DNA from: Gammaproteobacteria bacterium
Lineage (GTDB): Bacteria; Pseudomonadota; Gammaproteobacteria; Pseudomonadales; Cellvibrionaceae
Assembly (NCBI GenBank): GCA_004173475.1
Contig: SEBU01000007.1
Location: 124,001 to 188,000 of the forward strand
Direction: 5' to 3'
DNA: 64,000 nt
In this document: in pieces, positions 54,764-63,260 of the stretch
Layout: each line of letters opens with the position of its first letter
Numbering within the stretch: the stretch's first letter is position 1
Made by a program: the position numbers and the translations under genes
Notes under the pieces: model-generated
Told to the model about the DNA's origin: nothing
What the model saw: the letters and a program-made list of their open reading frames with translations, nothing else
Databases searched by the model: none

Positions 54764-55864
54764 ATGTCTGTAATTACTCATGCCGTCGTTGAAAATGCTT
54801 TGCAACAAGTAATAGACCCAACAACGGGCCGCGATCTAATTAGCCTTAATGCTGTCAGTGATATTCAAATTAACGGCTCCAAAGTTGACGTCACATTACT
54901 GCTGGGTTATCCCGCAAATAGCGTTCACTCAATTATCGCTGCAAATGTTAACGATGCCTTGAACAAAATTGACGGCGTAGAGCTAGTTGGGTTGGATATA
55001 GGATGGACCGTGTACGCAAATCCCACCGCAAATTCGCAGCAATCATTACCGGAAGTTAAAAATATTATTGCTGTGGCATCTGGTAAAGGTGGCGTTGGTA
55101 AATCCACGACTACTGCAAATTTAGCACTCGCACTAGCAGCGGAAGGTGCGCGGGTTGCAATTCTAGACGCTGATATTTATGGCCCTAGCCAACCGCAAAT
55201 GTTGGGCGCACCTGAGCGTCCACCGCAAGTTATTAAACACAACGAGCAACAATTTATGGTGCCGGTGGAAGCACACGGAATACAGGTAAATTCCATGGGC
55301 TTTATGGTGACCGAAAATACGCCCATGATGTGGCGCGGCCCTATGGTAAGTGGTGCGCTTCAACAACTACTTGCGCAAACTTATTGGCAAGATGTGGATT
55401 ATCTTTTAATTGATATGCCTCCAGGCACCGGCGATATACAAATTACGCTGGCGCAAAAAGTTCCGGTAACCGGAGCGGTCATTGTGACTACGCCGCAGGA
55501 TATTGCGCTGCTTGATGCGAAAAAAGGTATCGAAATGTTTCGTAAGGTGAATGTTCCTGTACTTGGCGTTGTAGAGAATATGGCAATCCATATTTGTCGC
55601 AACTGCGGCCACGAAGAACATATTTTTGGTGAGGGTGGCGGTGAGAGAATAGCGCGCGATTATCAAACGGAGCTATTAGGGTCTTTACCTTTAGATCTAT
55701 CCATTCGTGCTGATGCCGATGGTGGAAAACCTTCGGTCGCTGCTGATCCTGACTCAGCGGTAAGTAAAATTTACCGCGACATTGCACGCAAATTATCAGC
55801 GAATCTTTGGCTGCAACATTTGGATTCGCACGCTATACCTGACATTGAAATTACGGAAGATTAA
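54764..55864 (+). CDS. mrp: Mrp/ApbC iron-sulfur cluster carrier ATPase
   Basis: 366 residues. An N-terminal DUF59/MIP18-like domain (about 1-85) precedes the P-loop ATPase: deviant Walker A SGKGGVGKSTTTANLALALA, then DIYGPSQPQMLG, LLIDMPPGTGDIQITLAQ, and the cluster-binding CRNCGHEEHIFGEGGG with its CxxC. The family carries Fe-S clusters to target proteins. A GTGAGG site precedes ATG 54764. The gene order mrp, (DUF924), dcd resembles pseudomonad mrp-dcd. Cluster-using neighbours such as the Rsx complex would be possible clients, though this is general knowledge only. Confidence 0.97.
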   Translation: MSVITHAVVENALQQVIDPTTGRDLISLNAVSDIQINGSKVDVTLLLGYPANSVHSIIAANVNDALNKIDGVELVGLDIGWTVYANPTANSQQSLPEVKNIIAVASGKGGVGKSTTTANLALALAAEGARVAILDADIYGPSQPQMLGAPERPPQVIKHNEQQFMVPVEAHGIQVNSMGFMVTENTPMMWRGPMVSGALQQLLAQTYWQDVDYLLIDMPPGTGDIQITLAQKVPVTGAVIVTTPQDIALLDAKKGIEMFRKVNVPVLGVVENMAIHICRNCGHEEHIFGEGGGERIARDYQTELLGSLPLDLSIRADADGGKPSVAADPDSAVSKIYRDIARKLSANLWLQHLDSHAIPDIEITED

Positions 55865-55913
55865 TTTGTGCGTGTTTATTTGCCTGATTTAATTTTTAAC
55901 GTGGATATTTGCC

Positions 55914-56453
55914 ATGCATTATCAAACGGTATTGGATTTTTGGTTTAAAGAAATTAACTCGCAGCAATGGTGGGTCAAAGACAAAAACTTTGACCAACTT
56001 ATTGGCGAGCGCTTTTCAGCGGTTCATCGCCAAGCTTCAATGGGTGAATTGTTTGAGTGGCGTGAATGTGCGGAAGGGCGGTTGGCAGAAATTATTGTGT
56101 TGGATCAGTTTTCACGCAATATGTTTCGCGACCGTCCAGAATCATTTGAGCAAGATACGCTAGCTTTGGTTCTTGCGCAGGAAGCAATCTTTAACGATCT
56201 GGACAAAGTAATTCCGATTGAGTGGCGCAGTTTTATGTACATGCCGTTCATGCACAGTGAGTCATTGGTTATTCACGACCACGCGATAAAATTATTTGGT
56301 CAGGAAGGTATGGAATTCAATCTGGATTTTGAGCGCAAGCATAGAGTTATTATCGAAAAATTTGGCCGATATCCACATAGAAACGCCATACTGAAACGTG
56401 AATCTACACAAGCAGAGCTTGAGTTCTTAAAGCAGCCTGACTCAAGTTTCTGA
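55914..56453 (+). CDS. DUF924 family protein
   Basis: 179 residues, all-helical. YQTVLDFWFKEI near the start, LAEIIVLDQFSRNMFRD in the middle, and WRSFMYMPFMHSE and RFPHRN-like GRYPHRNAIL near the end are the family's conserved blocks. TPR-like fold known from structures; function unassigned. It lies 49 bases after mrp on the same strand and probably shares its transcript. Confidence 0.92.
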   Translation: MHYQTVLDFWFKEINSQQWWVKDKNFDQLIGERFSAVHRQASMGELFEWRECAEGRLAEIIVLDQFSRNMFRDRPESFEQDTLALVLAQEAIFNDLDKVIPIEWRSFMYMPFMHSESLVIHDHAIKLFGQEGMEFNLDFERKHRVIIEKFGRYPHRNAILKRESTQAELEFLKQPDSSF

Positions 56454-56703
56454 TTTGAACTCCGCCGTGGCAAATCCGATCGCAATCCTGGTGCCCTAAA
56501 TAAAGTGTCGGTAGGCGCCGGCAGGCAACTTTCCCGGTTATAGCCAGATCCTAAAAAGTACGATGAATGGATAGGCTGGCGCGATTAGACAGTGGCTAGC
56601 AGACGTATCGGTAGAGTTTCCAACGCACAATGGAGTTTTTCTGACGTGCAAAAACCGCTATGATGCCGCCCTGTAACTTTCCCTAATAGATGGTGGAGCA
56701 GTA

Positions 56704-57273
56704 ATGAGCATCAAATCCGATAAGTGGATGCGCCGCATGGCGGAGCAGCATGGCATGATCGAACCTTTTGAACCGGGCCAGGTGCGTTACGATGCCGACG
56801 GTTCTAGGTTAATTTCCTACGGCACTTCCAGCTACGGTTACGATGTTCGTTGCGCAGACGAGTTCAAGATTTTCACCAATGTGCATTCGACCGTTGTTGA
56901 TCCGAAAAATTTTGATGAAAAAAGTTTTGTGGATATCAAAAGCGATGTGTGCATTATTCCACCCAACTCATTTGCTCTAGCTCGGACTGTTGAATATTTC
57001 CGCATCCCACGTTCAGTCTTGACAGTGTGCTTGGGTAAATCTACTTACGCACGCTGCGGCATTATCGTGAACGTCACGCCGCTTGAGCCTGAGTGGGAAG
57101 GGCATGTGACTCTCGAATTTTCCAATACCACGCCGCTACCTGCGAAAATTTATGCGAATGAAGGCGTTGCGCAAATGTTGTTTTTCGAAAGTGACGAAGT
57201 TTGCGAAACATCTTACAAAGATCGGGGCGGAAAATATCAAGGCCAACGTGGCGTAACACTTCCTCGCACTTAA
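56704..57273 (+). CDS. dcd: dCTP deaminase
   Basis: Converts dCTP to dUTP for thymidylate synthesis. 189 residues, near the usual size. [38 protein letters not shown] and the catalytic-Glu block [20 protein letters not shown] are all present. GGTGGAG lies before ATG 56704. The next gene begins 42 bases after its stop, behind a strong hairpin. The 250-base gap before it contains no gene I can support. Confidence 0.97.
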   Translation: MSIKSDKWMRRMAEQHGMIEPFEPGQVRYDADGSRLISYGTSSYGYDVRCADEFKIFTNVHSTVVDPKNFDEKSFVDIKSDVCIIPPNSFALARTVEYFRIPRSVLTVCLGKSTYARCGIIVNVTPLEPEWEGHVTLEFSNTTPLPAKIYANEGVAQMLFFESDEVCETSYKDRGGKYQGQRGVTLPRT

Positions 57274-57276
57274 GAG

Positions 57277-57307
57277 ATTTGAGCGCTGGTGTAATCAGCG
57301 CTCAAAT
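57277..57307 (+). promoter_or_regulatory. strong hairpin between dcd and the flavoprotein gene
   Basis: Twelve-base perfect stem ATTTGAGCGCTG (57277-57288) / CAGCGCTCAAAT (57296-57307), seven-base loop. No T run follows, so it is not an ordinary terminator. It ends seven bases before ATG 57315, where a ribosome site should be. Confidence 0.6.
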
Positions 57308-57314
57308 AACATCT

Positions 57315-58517
57315 ATGGCTTTACCTCAACAAACAGATGTTTTAATTATTGGCGCTGGTGCAGCAGGTTTAATGTGTGCCGCGAATGCGGCTGCGCGCGG
57401 ACGCAATGTCGTCGTGGTAGATCATGCGAATAAGGTTGGTAAAAAAATTCTCATGTCTGGTGGCGGGCGCTGCAACTTCACCAATATGGAAATCCTTCCT
57501 AAAAATTACCTTTCATCCAATTCACATTTTTGTAAATCGGCGTTGGCTCGTTACACGCAATGGGATTTTATTGCTTTAGTGTTAAAACACGGCGTCGCCT
57601 ACCACGAGAAAAAATTAGGGCAGTTATTTTGCGATCACAAAGCGCAAGATATTCTTGATCTACTGTTAGCTGAGTGTGATCAAACAGGCACGAAAATTTA
57701 TTCGCATTGCAATGTAAAAAATATTGAAGTGCTGAAAGAATCGGAATTACCTAAGCGTTACAAAATCACCACAAGCATGGGTGATATCGTTTGCGAGTCG
57801 CTTGTGATTGCGACTGGAGGCTTGTCGATTCCCACTATGGGGGCAACCGGGTTTGGTTATGAAATTGCTGAGCAATTTGGTTTGAAATTACAGCCGCGTA
57901 TGCCGGGTTTGGTGCCTTTCACCTTATCTCCTGCACAACTAGAATCGCTCAAAGACTGCGTAGGAAATGCTATCGAAGTAAAGGTAAGTTGTGGCGAGCA
58001 ATCTTTTACAGAAAATTTGTTATTTACGCATCGTGGCTTGAGTGGGCCTGCGATTTTGCAAATTTCATCTTATTGGTCGCCTGGGCAAATTGTACGTATT
58101 GATTTACTACCGTCGATAAATTTAAACGATTATCTGCTGGCCCAGCAACAGCAAAGACCTAAAGTGCTGTTGACTACTTTGATGAGTGAGCTCCTGACCA
58201 AAAATATTGCGCAGGTCTTCTGCGATAAAGCGATAGATATTCGCCCCGTCAATCAATACACGCCTAAAGAACTTCAATTGATTGCCGATGTCTTTCATGG
58301 CTGGGACATAATGCCAGCGGGCACCGAGGGCTATCGCACTGCTGAAGTCACCCTTGGCGGGGTGGATGTAGATTGCCTGTCGTCAAAAACCATGGAGGCG
58401 AAATCACAGCCCGGTTTGTTTTTTATTGGAGAAGTCGTTGATGTGACCGGCCATTTAGGTGGTTTTAATTTCCAGTGGGCCTGGGCCTCTGGTTACGCCG
58501 CCGCACAGTTTGTTTGA
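57315..58517 (+). CDS. BaiN/HI0933-type NAD(P)/FAD-dependent flavoprotein
   Basis: 400 residues of the HI0933/YhiN family. FAD-binding start DVLIIGAGAAGLMCAANAA, the family mark KILMSGGGRCNFTNMEI, and the C-terminal VTLGGVDVDCLSSKTMEAK and GFNFQWAWASGYAA. Substrate unknown; the relatives include enzymes of bile-acid metabolism but most have no known reaction. The frame stays open back to 57201 inside dcd, but ATG 57315 gives the correct N-terminus for the family. No Shine-Dalgarno site is visible, only the hairpin. Confidence 0.93.
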   Translation: MALPQQTDVLIIGAGAAGLMCAANAAARGRNVVVVDHANKVGKKILMSGGGRCNFTNMEILPKNYLSSNSHFCKSALARYTQWDFIALVLKHGVAYHEKKLGQLFCDHKAQDILDLLLAECDQTGTKIYSHCNVKNIEVLKESELPKRYKITTSMGDIVCESLVIATGGLSIPTMGATGFGYEIAEQFGLKLQPRMPGLVPFTLSPAQLESLKDCVGNAIEVKVSCGEQSFTENLLFTHRGLSGPAILQISSYWSPGQIVRIDLLPSINLNDYLLAQQQQRPKVLLTTLMSELLTKNIAQVFCDKAIDIRPVNQYTPKELQLIADVFHGWDIMPAGTEGYRTAEVTLGGVDVDCLSSKTMEAKSQPGLFFIGEVVDVTGHLGGFNFQWAWASGYAAAQFV

Positions 58518-58624
58518 AGACTTTTGCTGGTGACTTCACTGAAATACTTTTGGGTAAATAACATTTTTCTGTCACTTTGTTCCAGTAAAATTTTGTAGTC
58601 ATTTTTTGTAATTGATTAGACACC

Positions 58625-59167
58625 ATGAAATTCAGATTCTTATTAAGTTTTATTGTACCGCTTTTTTTGCTACTGACCGCTTGTGCGACTCGTCCGCCGT
58701 TGGAAGCAAATTGGCCTACCGATATACCGCCCCGCGAGTTTTTTATTGCGCATTACGAGTCTGACCTGGAAAACAAAACTAGCCAGGATGTGGATGAATA
58801 CCTGTTATGGGTTATACGCTTTTACAATGGATGGGAGCTTTACCGCAATGGTTGGACTAAAGTTACCGAGGATTCCCTGCACGGCGTAAATGACCCGTCA
58901 TTGAGGCAAGAAATCAGGACAAAAATGGGTTTGATTGGCGAAGGTATCGCTTGCGAGTGGGCGAAAGGTAAAAAGGATAGACGTATTTTAACGCGTCATG
59001 TTGTGGTCTGGGGAAATGCGCTTATTGAATCCATTAAGCGCGATCAGGAATTGGCGCTTATTAATCGTGTACTTGCTGATGTAAACGGCTTATTGCTGAA
59101 TCAAGTTGCGCTTGATGAAGTCAAAGCCGAACGTTATTTCCCGCGCGATGATGATGTATTTATGTAA
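58625..59167 (+). CDS. predicted lipoprotein of unknown function
   Basis: 180 residues. Signal peptide with lipobox LLTAC, so Cys20 would be lipidated after cleavage. TRPPLE follows, with no Asp at +2, suggesting sorting to the outer membrane. The mature part is soluble and mostly helical (VDEYLLWVIRFYNGWELYRNGW, ELALINRVLADVNGLLLNQV). I recognise no family. It is transcribed alone, converging with the holC-linked genes. Confidence 0.78.
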   Translation: MKFRFLLSFIVPLFLLLTACATRPPLEANWPTDIPPREFFIAHYESDLENKTSQDVDEYLLWVIRFYNGWELYRNGWTKVTEDSLHGVNDPSLRQEIRTKMGLIGEGIACEWAKGKKDRRILTRHVVVWGNALIESIKRDQELALINRVLADVNGLLLNQVALDEVKAERYFPRDDDVFM

Positions 59168-59190
59168 GCTAACGTATACTGCAGAAAATA

Positions 59191-59892
59191 TTATTTATCG
59201 AGTTCATCCAATAAATTTTTGGTCATAATTTCCAATCGGTTGCGTAACTCTTTTTCAATTTCCGGCATCATTTTTTCAACAATACTATCGATAATATCTT
59301 GCTGGTGACTGCTGGGCTTTTCACCACTAAAGTTGGCTCCTGCCGACGAAAAAGTATTACCTAATTGTCTGCTTGGAATGCTGCTAGACGAGATTTTTCG
59401 CGCCGTTTCAGTTTCAAATAGCGGTGGTGGATTGTTGCCGTGGAGTCGCGCTCGAATATGTTGCGGTAGGAATGGATTTTCACCCGTGGCTTTTGCAAGG
59501 CCAGCACGATTGGTGTTTTTATTGGTGTCCAGCGAGAATTTATCAGCTGTTACCTCAGCAGTATGTTTCTCAAGTTCGCCGAGTGTCTCTAACAATTCTT
59601 TGCCGATATCGTTCTGCTGATTTTTTTGTCCACCCGCAGATGCCGACGAATTAAAAAAATCCTGCTGCTCTTCAAAAACTTGTTTTACCTCTACTGTAGC
59701 TTTGGGCGCCGAATTTATTGCGGGCGCCAGTGTGGTTGGCGATTCTTGTGCCTTGGTTTCAGCGTCGGGTGCAGTTTTATTTTCAATCACTTCTTGCAAA
59801 ATAGGTATGTCATCCTGCTCTAAAAGTAAGCCTTTTATGGATTCCAATTCATTAAGCATGGCTGCTTTTGTTTTGGTTTTGTTCTCGCCCAT
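59191..59892 (-). CDS. conserved hypothetical protein linked to holC
   Basis: 233 residues, mostly low-complexity and polar, rich in Glu, Gln, Ser and Ala. An N-terminal helix (MLNELESIKGLLLEQDDIPIL) and a C-terminal helix (IVEKMMPEIEKELRNRLEIM) are the ordered parts; the block GENPFLPQHIRARLHG in between is the most conserved-looking. Proteins with this plan sit between holC and valS in pseudomonads; no function is established. ATG 59892 is chosen for the GAGG site six bases ahead. It follows holC by about 56 bases. Confidence 0.78.
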   Translation of the reverse strand: MGENKTKTKAAMLNELESIKGLLLEQDDIPILQEVIENKTAPDAETKAQESPTTLAPAINSAPKATVEVKQVFEEQQDFFNSSASAGGQKNQQNDIGKELLETLGELEKHTAEVTADKFSLDTNKNTNRAGLAKATGENPFLPQHIRARLHGNNPPPLFETETARKISSSSIPSRQLGNTFSSAGANFSGEKPSSHQQDIIDSIVEKMMPEIEKELRNRLEIMTKNLLDELDK

Positions 59893-59928
59893 AAGTAGCC
59901 TCAAATATTTTGTTGGATTTATTATATC

Positions 59929-59967
59929 TAACGTTGATGCTGGTTAGGTTAACGTTGATGCTGATTA
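59929..59967. repeat. tandem direct repeat at the holC 3' end
   Basis: Two copies of TAACGTTGATGCTGxTTA (59929-59946 and 59950-59967), 17 of 18 bases identical, period 21. The second copy encodes the HolC end QHQR-stop; the first repeats it just after the stop codon. Confidence 0.85.
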
Positions 59968-60389
59968 ATAGGATAACCGCGCTGTTTGTAAAATTTATAG
60001 TGTTCACGAGTATTTTCTAAAATTTTTGGATCTTGAATCACAATTTCTGCCACACGTGCAAAACGACTGAAATAGTCAGGAATATGGCTACTCAGATTAA
60101 TCAGTACATCACTATGGGCATTGGTATCGGTGTGTTCAGTGGGTGCGTTTACTCGGTAGGTGATTTCAACCCGCGCTTGTTCGTCTCCACCCAAAATCTG
60201 ATGGGCAATAAAACTTTCCGGCTTAAAACTCCAGAGTAAATCATCTAGCTCCTGAGCTTCTTCCAGAGTGTCAACAATAACCAAAATGCTGTGGCCGAGC
60301 CGTTCTACTTTTTCAATGAAGCGACATACATATAGCCAGCGTGCTTCCACGCTGACATCCTGCAAAATATGAAAATCAATTTGGGTCAT
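59949..60389 (-). CDS. holC: DNA polymerase III chi subunit
   Basis: 146 residues. Chi links the clamp loader to single-strand-binding protein. The start IDFHILQDVSVEARWLYVCRFIEKV and VDTLEEAQELDDLLWSFKPESFIAH are family blocks, and the C-terminal half carries VLINLSSHIPDYFSRFARVAEIV. It follows pepA by 24 bases, the usual pepA-holC order in gammaproteobacteria. A short tandem duplication flanks its stop codon. Confidence 0.93.
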   Translation of the reverse strand: MTQIDFHILQDVSVEARWLYVCRFIEKVERLGHSILVIVDTLEEAQELDDLLWSFKPESFIAHQILGGDEQARVEITYRVNAPTEHTDTNAHSDVLINLSSHIPDYFSRFARVAEIVIQDPKILENTREHYKFYKQRGYPINQHQR

Positions 60390-60413
60390 GGTAACTAAAT
60401 TCTAACGCGCAAT

Positions 60414-61910
60414 TTAATTAATTGAATCCAGTAAGTACTGAACCAACAGAGGTACAGGTCTACCGGTTGCCCCTTTGGCTCCGCCCGATAGCCACGCGGT
60501 GCCCGCAATATCTAAATGTGCCCATGCATAATTTTTGGTGAATCTTGAGAGAAAACATGCCGCCGTAATACTGCCGCCAGCTGGGCCGCCAATATTAGCG
60601 ATATCCGCAAAGTTACTATCCAATTGCTTTTGGTAATCGTCCCATAACGGCATTTGCCACGCACGATCGTGAGCAGTTTGGCCTGCTTTCAAGATGGCTT
60701 GGGCGAGAGCATCGTTGTTGCTGAAAAGTCCGCTGGCATGATTACCCAAGGCGACTACGCATGCGCCGGTCAAAGTGGCTATATCAATTACTGCTTTAGG
60801 TTTGAATCGTTCAGTGTAGGTCAGGGCATCACACAATACCAACCGGCCCTCCGCGTCGGTGTTTAGGATTTCAATCGTCTGGCCAGACATAGATGTCACT
60901 ATATCTCCAGGTTTGGTTGCGCTGCCGCTGGGCATATTTTCGCTGGCAGCAATCACGCCGATGACGTTTAACGCAGGCTGCAATTCAACCAATGTTTTAA
61001 AGGTTCCGAGAACGCTCGCCGCACCGCACATATCGAACTTCATCTCGTCCATATTTGCGCCGGGCTTTAGGCTGATGCCGCCAGTATCAAACGTAATGCC
61101 TTTTCCTACCAAAGCAATAGGTGCGTCCTTTTTACTGCCGCCTTTGTATTCCATGATAATTAATTTAGCCGGCTGATCGCTGCCTGCAGACACGGAAAGT
61201 AGGGAGCCCATACCCAATTCCTGCATGGCTTTTTCTTCCAGCACTTTTACACTGAGCGACATTTGTCCTCGAGCCAGCTTTTTAGCTTCGCTTGCTAAGT
61301 ATGTCGGCGTACAGATGTTGCCCGGCAAATTTCCTAAAGTACGCGCAAGGCTCGTGCCCTTAGCAATGGCTTGACCAATTTTGATGCCTTTATTTGCGCT
61401 TGAAGCATTTGCTTTTGAAACACCCAATGTCACTTTTGCCAGCACGAAACTGGGTTCGGCCGGTTTACTTTTTAAACTATCAGCGCGGTCCTGACTTGCG
61501 ATAAGTGTTTCTGCGGCCTGACGTGCCTGCCATTCAGTGTCTTTGTCCTTAACGCCGATGTCCTCAAGGCTAATACTGATTTCAGTGCAGTGAGTTGATT
61601 TTAGGGAGTCGGGTATTTTTTGTAAGGCTTTGCGGAAATTATCCGAGCTTAGGTTGCCTTGTTTATCCGTAGCGCCAAAACCAACAATTAATAAGCGCTC
61701 AGCAGAAATACCTTGTGGATTTAGGAGCAGCAGCGATTGCGCTGTCTTGCCATCGAACTTTTCGCGTTTGAGGAGTGTCTCCAGATGCCCGGCATCAGCT
61801 GCATTAATTGCGCTGGCAGCGGTGGAAAATTTGCCACCGTCGAAAACGGCAACAACCAGGCATTGGGTGGATTGCTTAACAACGTCCAGAGTTTTAGTTG
61901 TAATTTGCAT
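60414..61910 (-). CDS. pepA: leucyl aminopeptidase PepA
   Basis: Cytosolic dizinc M17 aminopeptidase of 498 residues. ATG 61910 is preferred to the upstream frame to 61970, since it gives the family length and has GGA a few bases ahead. The metal site includes KGITFDTGGISLKPG and NTDAEGRLVLCDAL, which contains the M17 signature. The N-terminal regulatory domain is about 1-170. In some relatives PepA also binds DNA in site-specific recombination; that is family knowledge, not shown here. Divergent from lptF. Confidence 0.97.
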   Translation of the reverse strand: MQITTKTLDVVKQSTQCLVVAVFDGGKFSTAASAINAADAGHLETLLKREKFDGKTAQSLLLLNPQGISAERLLIVGFGATDKQGNLSSDNFRKALQKIPDSLKSTHCTEISISLEDIGVKDKDTEWQARQAAETLIASQDRADSLKSKPAEPSFVLAKVTLGVSKANASSANKGIKIGQAIAKGTSLARTLGNLPGNICTPTYLASEAKKLARGQMSLSVKVLEEKAMQELGMGSLLSVSAGSDQPAKLIIMEYKGGSKKDAPIALVGKGITFDTGGISLKPGANMDEMKFDMCGAASVLGTFKTLVELQPALNVIGVIAASENMPSGSATKPGDIVTSMSGQTIEILNTDAEGRLVLCDALTYTERFKPKAVIDIATLTGACVVALGNHASGLFSNNDALAQAILKAGQTAHDRAWQMPLWDDYQKQLDSNFADIANIGGPAGGSITAACFLSRFTKNYAWAHLDIAGTAWLSGGAKGATGRPVPLLVQYLLDSIN

Positions 61911-62104
61911 TGGGGATTCCTTAAGTAAGGCGAGTAGATGATTCAGTGGCTTCAAACGCAAAAGTCTCAAGACAAAGCCGCGCGGGTACGTGATAATGCC
62001 ACACTTTTATCACCTCTGTTTAGTGGCTTTTAGCCAGCTTCTCGCGACTGTCTCTAACGACACCGGGAATGCGCGGAATTATTATCCGAGAGATTAAAAA
62101 TTAA

Positions 62105-62123
62105 GCAAAATATTTAATTTTGC
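62105..62123 (+). promoter_or_regulatory. small palindrome in the lptF leader
   Basis: GCAAAAT (62105-62111) pairs with ATTTTGC (62117-62123), loop ATTTA, 28 bases before the lptF start. Could be an operator or a leader hairpin; AT-rich, so chance is possible. Confidence 0.25.
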
Positions 62124-62150
62124 GCTAAAAACTGTTGAGGAAAAAACTGC

Positions 62151-63260
62151 GTGATTATTTTTCGCTATCTCAGTAAGGAAGTATTGATCAATACCTTTGC
62201 GGTATGTTTTGCGCTGTTGCTGATTTTTTTAAGTCACCGATTTGTAAATTTACTCGCAGAGGCAGCGGCAGGTAAATATGCAGTCAATGTACTTTTTGAA
62301 ATGATCGCATATCGCATGCCTGGTTTTGTTCAGGTAATTCTTCCTCTCGGTTTTTATATTGCGATTTTATTGGCTTACGGCCGACTCTACATGGAAAGTG
62401 AAATGGTTGTGCTCTTTGCATGCGGTTTAAGTCAGCGGCAATTATTGGCAATTACGATGGCGCCAGCGGCTGTTGTCGCAATTTTAGTATCTTTGTTTAC
62501 CTTTTGGCTTGGCCCGGTAGGTTCTGAACGCTACGCAAAAATATTGGATGAACAGCGCAATCGTAGCGAATTTGATATTTTAAATGCCGGGCGCTTCCAA
62601 AATATCGGTCAGGGTCAAACGGTTACGTACGTGCAAGAGATTGTTGAAAATCACAAGCGCTTAAATGATGTGTTTATTGCGCGCGATGGCGACGCACAAT
62701 CTGCACCTATGGTGATGCTAGCGCGCCATGGTGAACAAGCTGAAAATCCAGAATATGGCCAACGTTATTTGCTATTGCGTGACGGCTACCAATATAAAGG
62801 TAAGCCAGGCAGTGCCGACTTTCGTATAACCCATTTCGCAACCTACGGCCAATATATGCCTCCGGTTGTTTTGAATGGCGACTACACAGACGAAACCGAT
62901 GCAAAATCCACTTGGGAATTATGGTCGTCTAATGATCCAATATTGAGAACCGCGTTCCAGTGGCGTTTATCCCTACCCATCATGGTATTTGTTGTAACTT
63001 TGCTTGCAGTTACTTTCAGTAGGACTAACCCGCGTCAGGGTCGTTATTTGAAAATGTTACCTGCTTTTCTTGTATTTGTTTTTTATTTTATTTTTCTGAG
63101 TACATTGCGCGGAATAATGGAGCAGGGCAAGTGGCCGGTTTTTCCCGGCCTTTGGATAGTGCATGCAGCCTTTCTTGCATTGGGTTGGGTATTATTTAAC
63201 TGGGATAATTTGACGCGTTCGAAACGCCCGGCCACAGCGGGACAAATTAACCATGCGTAA
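62151..63260 (+). CDS. lptF: LptF, LPS export ABC transporter permease
   Basis: 369 residues; one of two permeases that extract lipopolysaccharide from the inner membrane with LptB, LptG and LptC. Start is GTG 62151, with GAGG at 62137-62140. Three N-terminal membrane helices (RYLSKEVLINTFAVCFALLL), a periplasmic beta-jellyroll (about 125-265) and three C-terminal helices (LPIMVFVVTLLAVTFSRTNP). The conserved ESEMVVLFACGLSQ coupling region is present. Overlaps lptG by eight bases. Divergent from pepA, as is usual. Confidence 0.96.
   Translation: MIIFRYLSKEVLINTFAVCFALLLIFLSHRFVNLLAEAAAGKYAVNVLFEMIAYRMPGFVQVILPLGFYIAILLAYGRLYMESEMVVLFACGLSQRQLLAITMAPAAVVAILVSLFTFWLGPVGSERYAKILDEQRNRSEFDILNAGRFQNIGQGQTVTYVQEIVENHKRLNDVFIARDGDAQSAPMVMLARHGEQAENPEYGQRYLLLRDGYQYKGKPGSADFRITHFATYGQYMPPVVLNGDYTDETDAKSTWELWSSNDPILRTAFQWRLSLPIMVFVVTLLAVTFSRTNPRQGRYLKMLPAFLVFVFYFIFLSTLRGIMEQGKWPVFPGLWIVHAAFLALGWVLFNWDNLTRSKRPATAGQINHA

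Noticed and set aside
57201-57314. Upstream extension of the flavoprotein into dcd
   Set aside because: Gives a non-family N-terminus and overlaps dcd; the FAD-binding strand begins right after ATG 57315.
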